Origin: Manihot esculenta
Taxonomy: Eukaryota; Streptophyta; Magnoliopsida; Malpighiales; Euphorbiaceae
DNA: 64,000 nucleotides
Assembly: GCF_001659605.2 (NCBI RefSeq)
Contig: NC_035171.2
Span: 10,794,614-10,858,613 of the forward strand
Direction: 5' to 3'
Each line of letters opens with the position of its first letter. Position 1 is the first letter of the stretch. The position numbers and the translations under genes are program-made. This document shows positions 1 to 13,384 of this stretch, in pieces. The notes under the pieces are model-generated. The model saw only the letters and a program-made list of their open reading frames with translations, was not told the origin of the DNA and ran no database searches.

Positions 1-3000
1 CTTTTTTTTTTTTTTTTTTCCTATAGGATTGAAGGAGTGGCTACTAGACTAGACCAAATTAAACTTTAAATCAAATTTATATAAAATTAAAATATAAATA
101 CATAAAATTTTATAATATGATTATTTTATGGACCTACTATAAATTCATATATTTTTCTTTTTTCAAATAGAAAGAAATCTTAGTTACTAATTTAAATTTT
201 TTATTTTAAATATGGAAATTAATTATAATATTTTTTTTACAAATTTCTTAATTTCAAATTAAATGTGAGTGAATAGACAAAGTAGCTCATGGAGCTGGCA
301 ATTAGTTATTAAGCTCACGAGTTAAATTTGGGCTTGTAAACTTAATTGGTAAATTATATAAAAATAATTTTATTAGTTATTATTTAGAACTGATCAAATC
401 ATAAAAATCATAAATTCACAATAATGCTATTAGTATTTTTATATATTATTATTAATTATAATCTAATAGATTAATAATTATATATTTTTTAATATTAAAA
501 TAAATATTTATATATTATTATTAGTTATTTAACGTATTAATAACAGAAACTAAACTAAATTTTATTATACAATTAATGTAAATTAACCTCAATAAATTAT
601 TATTTTATCTGTCTGGTGAGTATTCGATCAGTTTAATTTAAAATTGAATCGAACCAAATAAATTAAAAATTAAAATTTTAATATTTATAAAAATCAAATT
701 AATTTTGATTAAAAATTAAATCGAACTGAACCAATTTGATTCAGTTTAATTTGATCGGTTTAAATTTTTAATAATTTTTATATTTTTTATGATTTACTTT
801 TAGTATTTTAAAATTTAATTAAAATATTTTAATTTTAATGTAATCTAATATCTATATATTAAAAATAATATAATATTATTACTAATCGGTTTGATTTATT
901 TTTTAAATTTTTTTTAAATTAAAATCGAATCGAACTGAAATAATTAAAATTTTTAAAATTAAAAATTAAATCGAACTGAACCAAAATGAATAAAAAATCA
1001 AATTAAATTTTTAAATTAATTCGATTCGATCAATTTTTTTAATTTGAATCGAATCGCTCTAACTCCTTATGAGTATCAAATAATTTATTAATTATGAGAA
1101 AGACTTTATAATGTTTTAATAAATTTATTTTATTTTTTAAAGTTAAATTACAAAATTTTTTATACATATATTATTTTTTTATAAATGATAAAAATAAATA
1201 AATAAGTCAACTTATTTATGTTTTGGATCCTAGTGGTTGGGATCTTTCTCATTTTGTTTTGGCCTTCTATTTAAATAACATGTTTGGATGCTTTCCTAGA
1301 AACTCTCCTGTTAATAATGAATTTTTTTAAAAAAATATATATATTATCTACTTATTATTTTGTGTTGGAAAATTTTATTTCTCATGAAATAAATTAAATT
1401 AAGGTTATTATGATTTTTTTTTCTTTTCATCAATCTGAACTCAACTCATTAAACTTATAAAAAATGATATTTTTAGTTCAACAACTACAGCAAATTGTTC
1501 ATCAATCATTGCAAATGATGATTAATATTAAATATTAAATTTATTAATTTAAAAATACAATTTTAATAAATTTAATTATATTAAATTAATAACATTGAGA
1601 CAAATAATTAAAAAAATAAAATTTAATAAATTTAAATAGTGTTATTAATTGAGAACACAGGAATGCACGTCTCTGAACCGTTACCACCAACCAGTAGGTC
1701 CTAGACGTTTTGTTTAATCATACCGACATGAAAATAGTTTTTTTTTTTTTTAAATTATTATTATATATAATTTTTTATAATAAAATCTATTTATTTATAC
1801 CTTCAAAATTTTTATCACTTTATAAATATTTTCTAACTAAATTTATAAATTACTGGTAAAAATATCATTCATTTATTATTATTAGTTTAATAATAATAAG
1901 TGTTAAATTTTTATATTATATTTTTTTATTGATGACGTCACTCATGATCAAACATCATTAAATACTTAAATTTTAGTGGGCTGTTAGTTTTTAACGAGAA
2001 TATAAATAAATAAATATATTTTATTAAATATTAATGATGATGGAATTTTTTATATTTAAAATAAAATTAATTTTTTTAAAAAATATATACTTAAAATTTA
2101 TCTAATCATCTTTAAATGGATCGACTTGATATTACAAACACAGACTGAATTGGCCATAAATATAAGTTTAATAGGAGATAAACTAATTCAGTAATATATT
2201 GTGAGGAAGAATAGTCGATTTAGTTATTTTGTAATCTAATCGGTATATGTATTGAGAGAAATTAAATGATTGTTTAATATAGAAAATATTTTAATTTATT
2301 TATATATATAAATTTAAATAATAAAAATAAGTATCGTAATAAAAAAATAATTATTTATATCTAACAGATAAAAGAAAAAGATAAAAGAATCGGACAATCT
2401 TCATGGAGAGCTGACACATTGAAAATTTTGAATCCCAAAAAATAAAATATATATAATTTTTTATGAAAAATAATTACTTACAATAATGATTTCACATGCA
2501 TCACCCATGTGGGGAGGAACGTTCCCATCATCCGAAGTAGTTGGAATTTTGAATCCATCTCCACCGCCAAATCTCTTCGATTTAATTCTCATACGTACAC
2601 TAGTAAATTTTTCTTAGAAATTTCAACAAATCAAAAAAGATATTGAAAAAAAAGCAACCACTTAAATTATATATTTACTTTACTAATTAATGTGATTAAT
2701 AATTAAGTATTGATAGTGAAAGACTACAAAATTACTAATATAAATATAATTCTAAAAATATTCATTAAATATCTTAAATTAATGATTAAAAATTAAAAAT
2801 CTAAATACATATCCGCTCTATTTCATAATATTATTTTCTTTCTTGTTTTTTATTGCTCACAATCGTATAAAATACTCTCTATGTTTTATAATTTTTACTT
2901 TTTTATATAAAAAATATAATTTTTTTATTAATTTTTAATTATATCTATTTTAAATTTTATTAAATATTAAGAGATTTTAAGAGATTTTTTAAAAATAAAA

Positions 3001-6000
3001 TAAATTAAATTAAAAAATGAGTAATATATTTTTAAAAATGAGTAATAAAATAAAATAAAAAATGAGTAATATATTATAAATTTTTTATTTTATTTTTCTT
3101 CTTAAAAAACGTTAATTTTTGTGTTTGTGAATCCAAAAAGTCAAAAAAAGTAGAGCTAATATTGTAAATATAAAAAAATACTGAGGTAGAAATTTCAAAA
3201 ACACGTGACAGTGGTGGGACCGGTTGATCCATGTGGAGATATGTCATCAGTCATTATCTTAGCCTTGGAAGGTTCCATTTGGGTCAGGTAGGGACTCCAG
3301 GGATTTCCTCAACATCCGATATTCCATTATTATATTTTTGCTAATTTAACTATTAATTCAAAAGTTTTTAATTACAAATTAATGGTAAATATTATTTTAT
3401 TATTATTTAAAACACCTAAAAAATTCTGAATTTTTTGTATTTTGATAAAAATTAACTTATTTATAAAAATATATCATAAAACATTAATCAATTTGTATTA
3501 GTGTTAAATTTTGGTATTTAATTGTTTATAATTTAAATTATTTATACTATTTTAGTCATTCTAATTAGATTTAAAATAAATTAACTAATATTTTAATAAA
3601 TTAATTACATAGTTTAATTTATAAAATATAAAAATATTTTATTTAAATTTTTAGAAAATAAAAAAAAATATTTTTTTTTTTTTTAGAAAAAAATACATGC
3701 ATCTTATATAATTGAACTTTCTAAAATATAGAAAAGGGTCAGGAATAAGGGAGAAGAGAGCGAGATTAATAATTGAACTTTTTTACCGATGTGAGTGGTT
3801 GTTTTGATTCTTCGCTGTTGGATTTTGGCCGGAATTTCAAGAGAGACAATGATATATAGCTCTTTCAGATGGCTCCATGAATATGGTAGGTTGAAAATGT
3901 CATGAACTGATTCCCTTTTCGATGGCTGCTGGCGATGAGTACATATATTCACAGTTTGCATGTTTTGAATTTTGTTTGCTACTTTGGAGGGTTTGGCTTG
4001 CTGCTTGTTTTGTTGACTACTATGTTTGTGCTTATTTAGAGTTGTATGTGGCTTGATTTGTTATTTTTCGGCTTCCTTTCAGTTGTTGGTCGGTGTGGTG
4101 GGTGTTGATTGTATTTAGTGCAGTCGATATGCTTCGATTCTTCTTTCAATCGGTTTAAATTGGATATGTTCTTCTGGATTTGAGCTTTGTGTTTATTATG
4201 AATTTTGAGTTTCAACTTATTATTTTGAATCTCCTTGAATGTAAGCCCGCTGAACTTTTTAAAATGCAATACAATTTGCATTTTATAAAAAAAAAAAAAA
4301 AACAAACTTTTTAAAAAAAAAACTCACAATGAACATAAGTTCATGTGAAAAAAATCGTATAATACGATTACAAGTTATAATAAAATTTCACCCATTTTTT
4401 AAATGTAAAAAAAAATTAAAGTAGCAGTAATAAATTATTACTTTATACACTTAAAATATAAATATAATTTAAATTAGTGATTTTTTTAGGTAAAATATTG
4501 ATTCACTATTTAAAACTTTTAATTAAATATTTTTTAAGATATTATTAAATACATTCGATATATTTACAATACGTGCTTTACCTTTTAAAAATTAAAGCTT
4601 AACTTTTACAAAATTTTAACTTTATTCATTTACAAAATTTTGGAGTACATCTAGCAAAACTTAAAATATAATCAACAATATATATGATCAATTTTAATTT
4701 TTTTATTAAATTATTAATAATATGATTAATTTATATTTTATTGCTATAAAAAATTATAAATTAATTAAAAATGCATTATTCATTTGTTAAAAAAATAAAA
4801 AAATATTTCAACTTATTTCTAGTTATATTCAAAATATTTCAGTTTTATTTTTATTTTTTCAGATAAATTATTAATGATATAACTAAATAAAATTGATATA
4901 ATTAATTTGTATCTTATTGTTATAATTTTTACGAGTTTAAAAATTGAAATAAATAATTATTTTAGTTATGGTTGTTAATACCAATTAGGGTAAGAGTTTA
5001 AGTATATATTCCACCTAATAATCCATATAATCCCAACTGAAATTTTTTATTCTTTTAGTTTCTTGACTAAAAATGAAGATATCCTATTGACATTACTATT
5101 AAAAAGAATAATTCCAAATTAGAAAAGGACAAAGTTAGTAAAACATAGTTATCAGTTGAAGCCGTGCCTCTATGACACCATATTACTCGCTAGGTATTAA
5201 TTTTAGAAACACATGTTTTGAAGATTTAAAAGGTATTTATTTATTTTTTAATAAAAACTAATTAATTAATCTATAAATATTATATTAATATTTTTTTTTA
5301 ATTATTAATTTTTTAGATTAAAACTTATAATTAGAACCTAAATACAAAATTATTGGATTCTAATAATGAATTTTTTTACGCAATTATTTAATAGTCAAAT
5401 CATATAATTGTATTTTTAATAAATTATGTAATAAATAAAGACATACATATATACATAATTTTACTGTATTTACTTTCACATGTATTTGAATATAAATTAT
5501 TTTATATATTGTTGAAGTCTAATCAACATATTGTTTTTAGTCATTCAGCTAATAAGTATTATTCAATTATTTATACTAAATAAAAATAATGATATCCGGG
5601 TTTTTATTTCCTATATACCTTTAGATTCTTTAAAAAAAAAAACAAAAAACCTATTAAATTCAACTCCAATTATTGTTGAACTCGAAAAAGAGAGAGAGAG
5701 GATACCATTAGCCATTATAATGGGCAGAAAGTGAGGCTCTGTGGGGGTTGATTTTCCTTGTTTTATAGGCAGACGGTGTTGTGAGAGTACAACAGTAAAT
5801 ATACGTGCAAAGGAGCTTGAATTCACGTTTGAACACTGCAAAAATGACCTCAAAACATATACTCCATGAATTTTTTATCTGTGGAGATTTGAGTCATCAA
5901 AATTAATTAAAAAATATCTAGTGCTACTGGTCTATGTACAACAATTAAATATCAACCATTAATTATGTTAAAATTTATATGAAATTCATTATAATCGATT

Positions 6001-6550
6001 ATTGTATATAAATAATACAACGGTTGCATTATAAAATTTCTCCATATTAAGACTGACCCGTATATCCGCAATCCTAGTTTCATTCTGGACCTTCACCTGC
6101 AATAAAATAATATTCCACAACTAATTTATTGGAAAACTAGAAAAATAATTTTAAAAAAAGCTAGATTTATGTACCTTTTTTTAAATAATTATACATAGCT
6201 ACTAATAAACCATTACAATAAATATATACTTCTTTAAAAAAAGCCTCATATAATAAATACTATTAAATTGGCCAGCAACATAGAAGAAATCATTTACAAA
6301 CATAGCATGCAATGCAGAAGTTATGATTATGTAAGATTCTTGAGAAATCTGAAGCACTTGACATAAATACATCACACAAATATTTATTACATTGGCACAT
6401 ACTATTGACATTCCAATCTCTTTAGAACCATCTTTGAAGGTTGTGATTATTTGCACCGAGTTTGGAGTGAAGCATAACCAAGTCCCTGCACTCTAAATTA
6501 ATGAAAAATATGAGAAATGAGCATTAGGACTACCTCGCTATCACAAGGGC
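1..6550. other. AT-rich intergenic DNA, no gene supported
   Basis: This stretch is strongly AT-rich with many poly-A and poly-T runs, and frames open only by chance. Short less AT-rich islands occur near 1650-1720, 2490-2600, 3195-3330 (with a CACGTG G-box at about 3204), 3720-4270 and 5690-5860. None reads as a recognisable protein, tRNA or rRNA. The 3720-4270 island contains two short minus-strand open frames broken from each other by stops, and I could not assign them to any family. A dispersed repeat inside this stretch is listed separately. Confidence 0.6.
603..1075. repeat. AT-rich dispersed repeat with GAACTGAA/TTCGATTC motifs
   Basis: The segment carries many variants of the words ATCGAACTGAACCAA and AATCGAATCGA, in both orientations, in an A/T background. 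It looks like a degenerate repetitive element of a kind common in plant intergenic DNA. A weaker relative, with the same alternation of AATTAAA and CGAACTGAA words, is visible at about 36820-37250. No clear terminal inverted repeats or target-site duplications were found, so the element class is not assigned. Confidence 0.35.
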
Positions 6551-6690
6551 TTATTACATACAATTATAAGAAAGAAATAATAGATGAAAATGCAATTGAA
6601 AGAAATTATAGAAACAAATAACACTTAAACTAAAATGAGAATTTGAATATATAGCTGCACGCAAACTGAATATGTCATAGCATTGTATTG

Positions 6691-6871
6691 GGCAGTAACC
6701 TTGCGCCCTTTTAAGCTGCATAACTTTTGCAACCTTTTTGCCAGAACCATCCTTTGAGTATACAATCTCCCAAAACCTGCCAATCAGAATCAATAGTCAC
6801 CTACCAACACTATCCAAATGTAGCCAAGGAATTTCCCAACTCTTTCCCTCTCAGGACGACACTCGTAAATC
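6691..6871 (-). other. Exon-like fragment of unknown gene
   Basis: On the minus strand an open stretch follows a CTGCAG acceptor-like site near 6872 and encodes a charged peptide beginning IYECRPERERVGKFLGYIW. It is followed by a possible donor (GTAGGT near 6797) and a second open block beginning RFWEIVYSKDGSGKKVAKVM, which runs to a possible donor after GCGCAAG near 6703. The reading frames do not join cleanly across the putative intron, and no start or stop was found. Composition and splice-like signals suggest relic exons, but I do not recognise the family. It could be chance. Confidence 0.25.
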
Positions 6872-7725
6872 TGCAGAACCATGACATTTGAGGCAAAAAA
6901 GAAACAGTTACCAACCAAATCAAATCTCCAAACAAAGAATGCAATAACAACTAATATGGATTCCAGTTATATATGGTAGTATCATTTCCGTTCAATTGTG
7001 ATTGAATTGAAGTGAATATAGAATTTGAATTCAGCGCACAAAGTACCTGAAATTAAATCTTTGAGATGAAGCAATCTTGACACTTGACCAATGTTGTTAA
7101 GAAGAGAGGAGAGAGGCAACACTAAGGCAATATGTTACCCTATGGCCTTAGGCAAGATGCAAAGCGAGTGCCTTTTTGAAACGACGTTCTATATCCAAAA
7201 CTTTTTTATATAATTCATATACATAAAACACACACATATACAAAAAATAAAACATTTTTAACACAAACATCATACTTTTAACTAGTCTTATAAGTAAAAA
7301 AATATTCAAAAGAAAAAAAGAAACATATTATTTGCATTGATATAAGAGAATAGAAAGTAATGCCATGCACACCTGATTTCCAACATAAACATAAAACAGA
7401 GTTGAGATTATAAAAATAAAAGTAGCATACACAACAAACAAATAAGGTTATTGAATAAAACAACTCATGATCAAGATTTCCAAATATATAAATAGAACTA
7501 TTAGTTGATTTGACCAGACAACAAAAACCCATCAAGTGGGAGAGATGGCTTGTTAAAAACAAAATATTCTTCAATTTATATATTTTAGCAATAAGAAACT
7601 TATCAGAATAAAATTTGCATCATCAATATATAAACTTATTTCATTGAAAACATATCCTCTGGACCAGAAATTTTTGAATTGAATTATAGTACAACATCAA
7701 TTAACCATGAGTTGTGTAATTTTAC

Positions 7726-8141
7726 CTGTTGCCTAAAGAAGCATGAAGTAGAATGATCTTTAGCTCCTCCTCTGTACCAAACTCTCCTCTCTTGATATCA
7801 GACATAATATAATTAGCCCATCTCAATCTGCAACTCTTCTCACGTCTTTGGAGACCTATTATTACATGACATCAAGAAACCAAATCAAGAAATTAGAACA
7901 TAAATACTGTTATCACATTGTGATTTTCATATAAAACCCTGAACCATGAAGAATTCTGTTTCTGGGGATCACATTATATCATTTCCCATAGAAATATACA
8001 TAAAGCTTGAAATGGAGAATATGATATTAAATCTTATGATGTTTGATGACAAGGAATCTAACCAGCTCCTTGAGGCAAGGTCTAATACCTCCCTTGTGTT
8101 CTTGAATATAAGCAATGAGCTTTAGGTCCTCATAAAGCTGT
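7726..8141 (-). pseudogene. R2R3-MYB transcription factor pseudogene (exons 1-2 remnant)
   Basis: Two pieces of a plant R2R3-MYB DNA-binding domain lie on the minus strand with canonical intron positions. The exon 1 remnant (8141-8063) encodes EDLKLIAYIQEH and then, in a shifted frame, LPQGAG before a GT donor at 8062. These match the end of repeat R2. After a 207-bp intron, exon 2 (7855-7726) has the classical 130-bp length of MYB exon 2. It begins at an AG acceptor and encodes a run containing KSCRLRW, IKRGEF and EEE, ending LHASLGN before a GTAAAA donor. The start codon and N-terminus are not recognisable. The shift within exon 1 is about one base, and exon 3 (the rest of R3) was not found downstream. 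Substitutions such as REKSC for the usual CGKSC also suggest decay. The fragment lies 0.5 kb downstream of the carrier gene on the same strand. Family assignment is strong; non-function is inferred from the frame break and missing exon. Confidence 0.72.
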
Positions 8142-8677
8142 CCACAATCCGAAACAAAATCTGGATATGCAGTTGCTGAGGTCACAGAGAAACCAGAAGA
8201 AGACATCTTTGAAATAATAATCCTAACAGTAACTGACACCAAACAAGCATACAATGACCAATGGCTTAGGAGCAACCCTCTTCATTTTAAAGTCAGTGTG
8301 GATAAGTACAGCAGCAGAAATCCCATAATCAGGTGTTACCAAAGAAAGAATACTAAAAAAAAGGCATAGGTTTTATAATAATTCTATCAAAATTTGCCAC
8401 TAAAAAGAATTACAAACTCAGTTATTGAGTGCATTATCCTTTATGCTTTTGTATCGTACAACAAAAGTGCGAAAGCATATGGACAACCCAATTTTGTCCT
8501 TCAATGTATTTGATGCAGGATTTTCTATCAATATAATAGAAGCAATCCTAACCTACTCAATTACTAAACTTATTACAATCATTTAAATCTTCATCAACAG
8601 ACCATCCCCACAATTTGTCATGCAGACAGTTAGCCATGTCAGTTGTAGTTGAAGTATGATAATAGCAGCACAATTTA

Positions 8678-11188
8678 TTATTCCAAATCCAGACTCTTTT
8701 TCATGGCCTCATAAACCATATAGGTAATGCTTGCAGATGGAACTACTTTGAGCATGTTCGGGAATATCCCTTTGTAGAATCCCCTAATCCCTTCATGTTG
8801 AAAAGTTCTTCTGAATACATCTGACATTCCGTTGTAAGCAGCACCCATGTCAGAACGCTGAGCTTGCATTCTGAAGACCAGAAACAGAATTAGGCAATAT
8901 ACACTGGGGCTAAAAGAAAGAATTAGGCCATGTCACAACATACACCAGGATCACATCTTACCTTGTTCTGACAACCTGCAATGGGTAAACACATGTTGCT
9001 CCAAGAGCTCCAGACACAGTCCCACATCCCAGTTGCACAAGAGGACCAGGTTCTAGAACAGAAAGTAGTAGTTTCAAAATGAAGCCCGACATTTGAAAAA
9101 CAGAAAATGAAAACCATTAAAGCAAAATATTTCAAAAACAAAAGCTGCTAAATAGGAAATAAAAGAGACCTTACCACTGTCCTGAAGAATGTACTTCTTG
9201 GAAATATCTTTTAAGGTCTCATATGCAGCAAGATCAATGCCTGCATAAGGGATGATTCCTAAAAGAGATGGAATAAGGCCCCTGTAGAATGCCCGGGGTC
9301 CTTCCTGAACCCATATATCCCTTGTCATTGCCCCAAGGTTAGGAATTTTCCCATTTTCACAAGCATAAGTTTGCAATCGGGTTTTTACAAGATCCATTGG
9401 ATAAACAGCAGTTTGTGCTACAGCACCAGCGACACCACCAGAACAAAGTCGCCCTAGAGTACCAATATCGGCTTTATCTCCTCCTTTTGCTTGCGCAATG
9501 AACTTTTTAAGCATTTCATAGGTGTAGAATCTGATAGCACTTTCTGGTGCCACTTTCAAAACATTTAATCCATTGCCTCGGAAAAATCCCAGGACACCTC
9601 CTTCCTTCCATAGATCCCTCAGTGCTGGCATTATACGAGCAGGTGTTGTTTGTACTTGCAAAACGACCTTTAGACGATCAAGAGGTGCAGTTGCTGTACG
9701 AGATGCTGCTCCTGCTACTCCTCCTGCAATCAGATATCTGTAAGCATGAATATGCTTACTGATGCCTTCTGGGATAGCAGCCTGTTCCCCAATGTCAACC
9801 AGGCATACCCTTTCCAAGTAATGATAGATGTTCTCAAAAGTAGCCTCATGAGGGTACAGCAGAAGAAAGTCTCTCCATTCTTCAAATGTTATAACACCGT
9901 TGTTATCCTTATCCACTCGCTCAACAAAATGTGCAAGCTCCTCATCATCAATTTCAATCCCTACAAAAGAAAGACTGGTGTGGCTTATAGAATGAACCTA
10001 CAAAATATCAATTCTAATTTCCAAACACTTTGAACCAAGACAATGATTAGGTGAAAGATGATAGGTCAGAATAATGCTAGTGAGGTTAAAAAAGCATATA
10101 ACACATGTGAGAAGGCTGACAGGAAACTGTATTCCACAAAAGTGATAAAAGTTGTACAATGAAGCAAACTATGGCCTGTGCTTCCAAACGAAAAAAGAAT
10201 ATCATAAACTACAGGCTCCTTATTATCATTTCAGCATTTCCAGTTTACACTAAGCAGTAGCTAGAAAGAACAGATTCCCACAACCCTTTCCACAATCTAC
10301 ATTCTTCTATAGAGGTGCATAATGCATTTTTCGCAACATCCAAACTACATATAAAACAAGAAATTACAGTCAGCATGCTAGAAACAGTAGGGTAGTTGGG
10401 AATAGAAAATTCAGGCCTAATCTGCAGCCACATATCATGCCATCAATCTGGGATTCCAGGTTCACCACTTCAACGACCTTACATTTTGATTAGGAGGGGA
10501 AACATGCCAATGTGTACATTTTAAGATTTGAGTATGCTAAAGGAGATTACTAGGTAGATGTGTATTACTCCAAAATTCATTTCATTAAAACCTATGCACC
10601 TTAAAATGCATTTATAGTAAACAAACTAAATGATAGTGATAACTTGGTTTTTGCTAGAAATTAGGAAGAATGCTAGTGCAATTACAATTAGAATGAATAG
10701 AATTAGTAAGTCATTGAAGGAAGAAGCACAAAGAGAGATTAGCAGAGTCAAATGGGAAGTCTAACTTTACCTGCCCTGAGAAGTGCATCATACAGCTCTT
10801 CTGGCAAAATGCAACCATTATGTTCAACATCAATGGCTTGAAAAATACGGTAGACATCAAGCTCCTTATCGTCCATATATCGCTTAAACTCCTGGTAGTC
10901 AACACGCCCATCTTTATTGGCATCACACACATTCAACAAATCCTTAGCATACTTGTAATCGGCAGGTATTTGGAGCGCAGAAAGACCCTTCTCAATCTGG
11001 TTATAGTCTAGATACCCACAATTCGCAGCATCAAAAAAATTAAAAAGAGCACGAATTCTCTGCTCCCTCTCCTCCTTGGTCTCTCCCAGAGCCAATAGAA
11101 CATGTTCCATGGTCACTGGCCCTGGTTTCTGAACTGGGTTACAACAATTCGATCTTTGTTCCTTGCCATTTTTGGATTTCGCCTCCAT
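8678..11188 (-). CDS. APC: Calcium-dependent mitochondrial ATP-Mg/phosphate carrier (SCaMC/APC type)
   Basis: Four exons are read from GT-AG sites: 11188-10771, 9960-9175, 9052-8962 and 8870-8678 (TAA stop). They give 495 residues in a continuous frame, close to the usual length of plant APC carriers. The N-terminal half has four EF-hand loops at about residues 53-64 ([12 protein letters not shown], poor), 89-100 ([12 protein letters not shown], good), 120-131 ([12 protein letters not shown]) and 156-167 ([12 protein letters not shown], good). The C-terminal half has three mitochondrial-carrier repeats with signature motifs PLDRLK (232-237), PMDLVK (327-332) and PLQVVR (425-430). Family knowledge: such proteins sit in the inner mitochondrial membrane and exchange ATP-Mg or ADP for phosphate when cytosolic calcium binds the N-terminal domain. 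The ATG at 11188 is chosen because the open frame further upstream is removed by a likely 5'-UTR intron. No damage is visible. Exact substrate is inferred from family. Confidence 0.93.
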
Positions 11189-11228
11189 TTTAGCAACAGA
11201 TATGCAAACCTCCAAATTCAGAAATGAC

Positions 11229-11705
11229 CTTAGAAAAAAGAAAATCCCCAAATCTATCTACCCCTCTCTCTAAATATATATATAATTAAGGAGGAGCGAT
11301 TGTCGCCAAGCATCAAACATAAAATGTAGAGAAAAAAATAACCCCAAATCTTCACTTTGACAAAATGCAGGAAGATTCAATCCGATTCATGATCGTTGAA
11401 AAAAATCCAAGTAGGTCTAAATAAATGGAGGTCAAAGAGAAGGGAATTTCAAATTCAAAATGCAAGGTAAGACCAGAGAAGGAGAAGGTGTCAAATAGAG
11501 ATTTTACCGTAGAGAAAAATTCAGTAAGGAAAGAATCAAAAGAAAATTCAATCCCCCGCCGTGCGTGGCGTTGAAGTAAAGCTGAAATATCGCCGGGGAG
11601 AATTTGGCCGGAGCTGAGCAGTAGGATCGCCAGTCACATTGGAATTCGAGATGGTATCCATCACAAAAAAATGAAAGACGTGAAATTAAATACAAATAAA
11701 TAAAT
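11229..11705 (-). other. 5' leader of the mitochondrial carrier gene with a likely UTR intron
   Basis: Upstream of the carrier start the minus strand has a donor CTACG|GTAAAA (exon end 11508) and a pyrimidine-rich acceptor TTTTTTCTAAG ending at 11229. This fits an intron of about 280 bp in the 5' UTR, with a leader exon around 11705-11508. Splicing would place the leader just 40 bases before the ATG at 11188 and remove the short upstream reading frame that otherwise runs into the coding region. The transcription start is not visible. Confidence 0.5.
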
Positions 11706-13380
11706 AAATAAAGAGGAAAAATGCGATGCTAATCGAACGGTGCTCCGTGTGAGCCACAAGAGCATTGAGCTTTTTCTTTTTTTCAATAAAAGAGAAAAAA
11801 AAAATATATATATATATATATACTGAAAATGTATTTAATTATTTTTAATTTTGTACTAAAAATTACTAATATTATATAGAAAAATATAATTATATTTAAT
11901 AAAACTTAACCATCGTAATGTTAATATTGAAAAAGAAAAGCATAATGTTATATTCATAAAAAATTTAAAAAAGAAAAATTAATCGCATAAATTTAACTCT
12001 AAATTTTATCCAGAAATAGTCAATAATATCTCAATCTCAATATTAAAAATGTCAAATCTAATTATTAAATTTATAATAATTTAATTATTTTAATTTAATA
12101 TTTAATTTAATATTTTATAATAATTTAGTGTACTTAATTTGAATAATTTTTTATTATAATTAAATTATTTTATAAATAAAATAAAATTTTAAAAATTATT
12201 GCGATTTTTTTAAATTTTTGTAAAAGAGAAACAATTATTCCGTCAGCTTCCAACAGCAAGCATATTCCTTTTGGTGGGGTAGCCGTACCAATTAGCGTAG
12301 GTTCTCCGATGCAAACAAAACAGCCAAATCCCCTTTAAAAAGATTGGAGTGCGTTGTTGCAGAATCTTTCCGAATAGCCATCTCCAATCTCCTTGGATGG
12401 ATTTCTAATCAACCATCAAAATTAATAGTAGCTTTTTTTTTTTTGGAAATAAAATATATGTAGAGAGAAAAAAAAATTCAATTTTTACACATATTCGTGT
12501 ATATTTTTTATAATTTTTCTTTTAAAATAATTATTTTTTAAAAATATTTTTTAAGGTTAAAAAAATTGATTTTTTCCTTGTTATGTTTTAAAATAAAATT
12601 TTAAAATTTCAAACAAGGAAAATATAAATGAAGTCAAGGAAAATTCTCAGTAGTAAAGGAGAGATCTTAAATATATTATTATTATTATTTTTATTTTACT
12701 CTTCACTTTCAATTTATATTTATATTTTTATTTTTATTCTAATCTAACTTATTCAATGACGAAATACGTAATCTTTTACCCTTTTACTTTAATTTCTTTG
12801 AAAAGAAAAAACAACATTTCCTAAAAAATTCAATGAACGCATTGAATGGACAACTTACGTGATTTTAATGTGAAAATATCCCTTTACTCTCTCTTCAGCG
12901 GGACCACATTCAATGGACAAATTATGAGAGGTTTTCATAATATCTTTTTTCAATGTTAACTTTCTATTTATGGGTCCTAATCGATAATGACTTAAAAAAT
13001 AACATTAACATTTTGATTATATATATATATATATATATATATTGTCAAAGGTTGAAAGCATATAAATCAGGATGGTATAGAGCAAAAAACAAAGCTATCT
13101 TGAGCCATCAGATTATAAAAGAAATTGGGGTCACGCATGGCTTTTGCAGCAAAAGAGTGAGTTGCGTAGTTTCCTTGATGAAAGCAGTAAACGAAGGAGG
13201 CCGAAGAAAAAGATGAAGCAAGGTGCCTAACATGCTTGATTAGATCTTCAATACTTTAAGGGATATCATGACCAGATATAGCTAGGATCACCATCAAGAA
13301 GTCTCCTTCAAAAATAACCTTGGAGTAACTCTTTTGGTTGGTTAAAAGAACTATTCTACAAGCAAAAGCTTCCAAGACTA
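11706..13380. other. AT-rich intergenic DNA
   Basis: The spacer lies between the carrier gene promoter side and the LINE remnant. It contains short AT microsatellites (about 11806-11822 and 13019-13042), poly-T runs and one less AT-rich patch at 12235-12420, in which no coding frame or RNA gene was recognised. The short open frame at 12953-13216 runs through the AT microsatellite and is not supported. Confidence 0.5.
13019..13042. repeat. (AT)n microsatellite
   Basis: An uninterrupted run of about twelve AT dinucleotides. Confidence 0.9.
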
Positions 13381-13384
13381 AAGA

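Noticed and set aside
3704..4305. Two minus-strand open frames in a less AT-rich island
   Set aside because: Short, interrupted by stops between them, low complexity, no recognised motif and no splice signals joining them.
7030..7090. Candidate third exon of the MYB relic
   Set aside because: A block reading HWSSVKIASS has a splice-like end but does not match the conserved WSAIA...LPGRTDNEIKNYW sequence of MYB R3.
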